Assembly: GCA_016218635.1 (NCBI GenBank)
Contig: JACRDJ010000101.1
Location: forward strand, 1 to 5,673
DNA: 5,673 bases
Source: Candidatus Iainarchaeum sp.
GTDB lineage: Archaea > Iainarchaeota > Iainarchaeia > Iainarchaeales > JAFGBZ01
Direction: 5' to 3'
In this document: piece after piece, positions 4,741-5,673 of the stretch
Numbering within the stretch: position 1 is the stretch's first letter
How the letters are laid out: the number at the start of each line of letters is the position of its first letter
Notes under the pieces: generated by a model
Told to the model about the DNA's origin: nothing
Database searches by the model: none
Seen by the model: the letters and a program-made list of their open reading frames with translations, nothing else
Made by a program: the position numbers and the translations under genes

Positions 4741-4755
4741 TACTTCTATAGGGGG

Positions 4756-5430
4756 CTAGTGGTTCTTTATGTTTTCGCCCGACCCGTTTCCTGGCCGTTT
4801 AAACCGGTAATAACGGTAAAAACAGTGAAGGATGCCGAATAGTATTTTGGCGCGCAGTTCTTTTTCGCCCGTATATGGAATGGGGTATTTGAACTCAACG
4901 GGAAACTTTTTGTCGGAAGCCAGCAATATCAGTCCGTCATAATCGCCATGGTGGTCAAAAAAGAAGAGGGTCCGGTCAGTGTTGGGGGTTAGGCGGATGT
5001 GGCTGGCTTCGCGGAGTGTCCCGAATCCTTTTCCACTGACCAGAATAATCAGTTTTGGAAACTCGGGGTTATCCAGCATTTCCTGTTCAATTTCCCCTTC
5101 GAATTTTCCTTTTTGGAGTAAATGAATATTGGAGCCCAGGGCACACCGGAAACCGTATTCCAATGCTACTTCGGTTTGCAGCCCTTGCAGGAATGAACCG
5201 GGCTTTCCGGGCTCTTCGTTGTCTCCCAGTAAAAGGACGGGGAATTCGGCTTTCCGGATGTTTTTTTCCATTTCCATTCGTTCCTGCGGGGTTCTGAGTT
5301 TGACGCCCATGGCCTGCATGTATTCCAGGGTGAGTTTTTCGGGGGGAAGTTCGAGCCGTTTTTTGAGTTCTGTTTCCAGGGGGCTTAAGGCCGGTTTTTC
5401 GCCGGTGCGTTCTGCATGCGTGGACGGCAT
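4756..5430 (-). CDS. Unrecognised protein with Rossmann/SLOG-like nucleotide-binding features
   Basis: A 224-residue soluble protein with no family that I recognise. Residues 1-60 are charged and helical, with several short helices (ETELKKRLEL, TPQERMEMEKNIRKA). A Rossmann-like core follows: strand PVLLLGD (64-70) and a Gly-rich loop EEPGKPGSF (72-80), a helix LQTEVALEYGF, then strand KLIILVSGKGFGTLREASH (126-144). Its GxGTxxE (135-141) resembles the signature of SLOG/LOG-type and nucleoside deoxyribosyltransferase-like proteins, with Glu141 as a possible catalytic residue. Strand RTLFFFDHHGDYDGL (153-167) adds a His/Asp-rich DHHGDYD, and the tail HCFYRYYRFKRP is basic and aromatic. Binding of a nucleotide or sugar-nucleotide is plausible inference only. 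It starts 15 bases after the mcm stop, with only a weak GGGGAA before the ATG at 5430, and is followed 15 bases later by the winged-helix gene. Confidence 0.8.
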   Translation of the reverse strand: MPSTHAERTGEKPALSPLETELKKRLELPPEKLTLEYMQAMGVKLRTPQERMEMEKNIRKAEFPVLLLGDNEEPGKPGSFLQGLQTEVALEYGFRCALGSNIHLLQKGKFEGEIEQEMLDNPEFPKLIILVSGKGFGTLREASHIRLTPNTDRTLFFFDHHGDYDGLILLASDKKFPVEFKYPIPYTGEKELRAKILFGILHCFYRYYRFKRPGNGSGENIKNH

Positions 5431-5445
5431 TTATTGTTCCCCGGT

Positions 5446-5673
5446 TTATTTCTGCGTGGGTTTGACGAATCCGTGGCGGGGTTTGTAGACGTCTCCGGCT
5501 TTTTCGAGTTTACCAAGGATTTCGCGGACTTTTTCGGATTCCAACCCTTGGGTTTTGGATTCTTCGACGACGTCTTCAATGGGCACCATGTCCATTTCGC
5601 GGGCCTTGGATTTGATGATGCCGAGCACGGTTTTGAGGTTGGTGACCTGGGAGTGGGTCTGGCCGGAGGTGAT
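5446..5673 (-). CDS. mcm: MCM replicative helicase, C-terminal winged-helix end (partial)
   Basis: The reading frame is open to the window edge, so this is the 3' end of a longer gene; the 75 visible residues begin ITSGQTHSQVTNLKTV. This pattern (I-T-x-G-x-T/S-x-S-Q, then a helical stretch) marks the junction after the AAA+ domain in archaeal MCM. It is followed by the C-terminal winged helix: PIEDVVEESKTQGLESEKV, then REILGKLEKAGDVYKPRHGFVKP, whose K-x-G-x-[VI]-Y-x-P ending is characteristic of archaeal MCM. The full protein is the hexameric helicase that unwinds DNA at archaeal replication forks; the ATPase domain (Walker A and B, arginine finger) lies outside the window and is not seen. 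A GTG at 5628 looks like a start but is internal. The downstream genes follow at 15-base spacing, so the message is probably polycistronic. An unrelated winged-helix protein cannot be fully excluded. Confidence 0.8.
   Translation of the reverse strand: MTSGQTHSQVTNLKTVLGIIKSKAREMDMVPIEDVVEESKTQGLESEKVREILGKLEKAGDVYKPRHGFVKPTQK

Noticed and set aside
5626..5628. GTG start of a separate 60-residue gene
   Set aside because: The frame remains open upstream to the window edge, and the upstream residues continue the MCM pattern, so this is an internal valine codon.

Overview
The window most likely comes from an archaeon of moderate GC content, possibly a little-studied DPANN-type lineage, although the lineage is a guess. 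The archaeal evidence is: the C-terminal winged helix of an MCM replicative helicase at the right edge; a TATA/BRE-like box about 25 bases upstream of several starts, with two genes apparently leaderless; a GGAGGTGA ribosome binding site matching the 3' end of archaeal 16S rRNA; a tRNA gene without an encoded CCA; and T-rich tracts where terminators are expected. Some genes (Mn-type superoxide dismutase, YggS/PLPBP, the small GIY-YIG protein) belong to families that are also common in bacteria.

Left part, + strand (63-2468): a four-helix membrane protein of unknown function with its own leaderless-type promoter; then, after a hairpin and a new TATA box, a tight three-gene cluster of an aquaporin with an AqpM-like pore, a Mn-type superoxide dismutase, and a probable but divergent GNAT-like protein. 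Aquaporin and SOD abut with no spacer, and SOD and the third gene touch or overlap by a few bases. This looks like an oxidative-stress or permeability operon.

Middle (2473-3423): two short minus-strand genes (a polar-residue-rich small membrane protein and a YhbQ-like GIY-YIG protein) converge on the operon with a 4-base gap. Beyond them is a noncoding stretch (about 3043-3273) whose right half is packed with inverted repeats and leads straight into tRNA-Ser(GGA) on the + strand. Two strong inverted repeats with T-rich tracts then separate the tRNA from the operon converging on it.

Right part, - strand (3451-5673, transcribed right to left): the 3' end of mcm, an unrecognised 224-residue protein with a Rossmann/SLOG-like GxGTxxE signature, a small winged-helix protein, YggS/PLPBP, and a low-GC hypothetical protein overlapping the yggS stop by one base. 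Short gaps suggest one transcript. The most interesting points are the structured region before the tRNA, the unrecognised protein between mcm and a winged-helix regulator, and the aquaporin-SOD pairing. No mobile element, CRISPR array or origin could be recognised.
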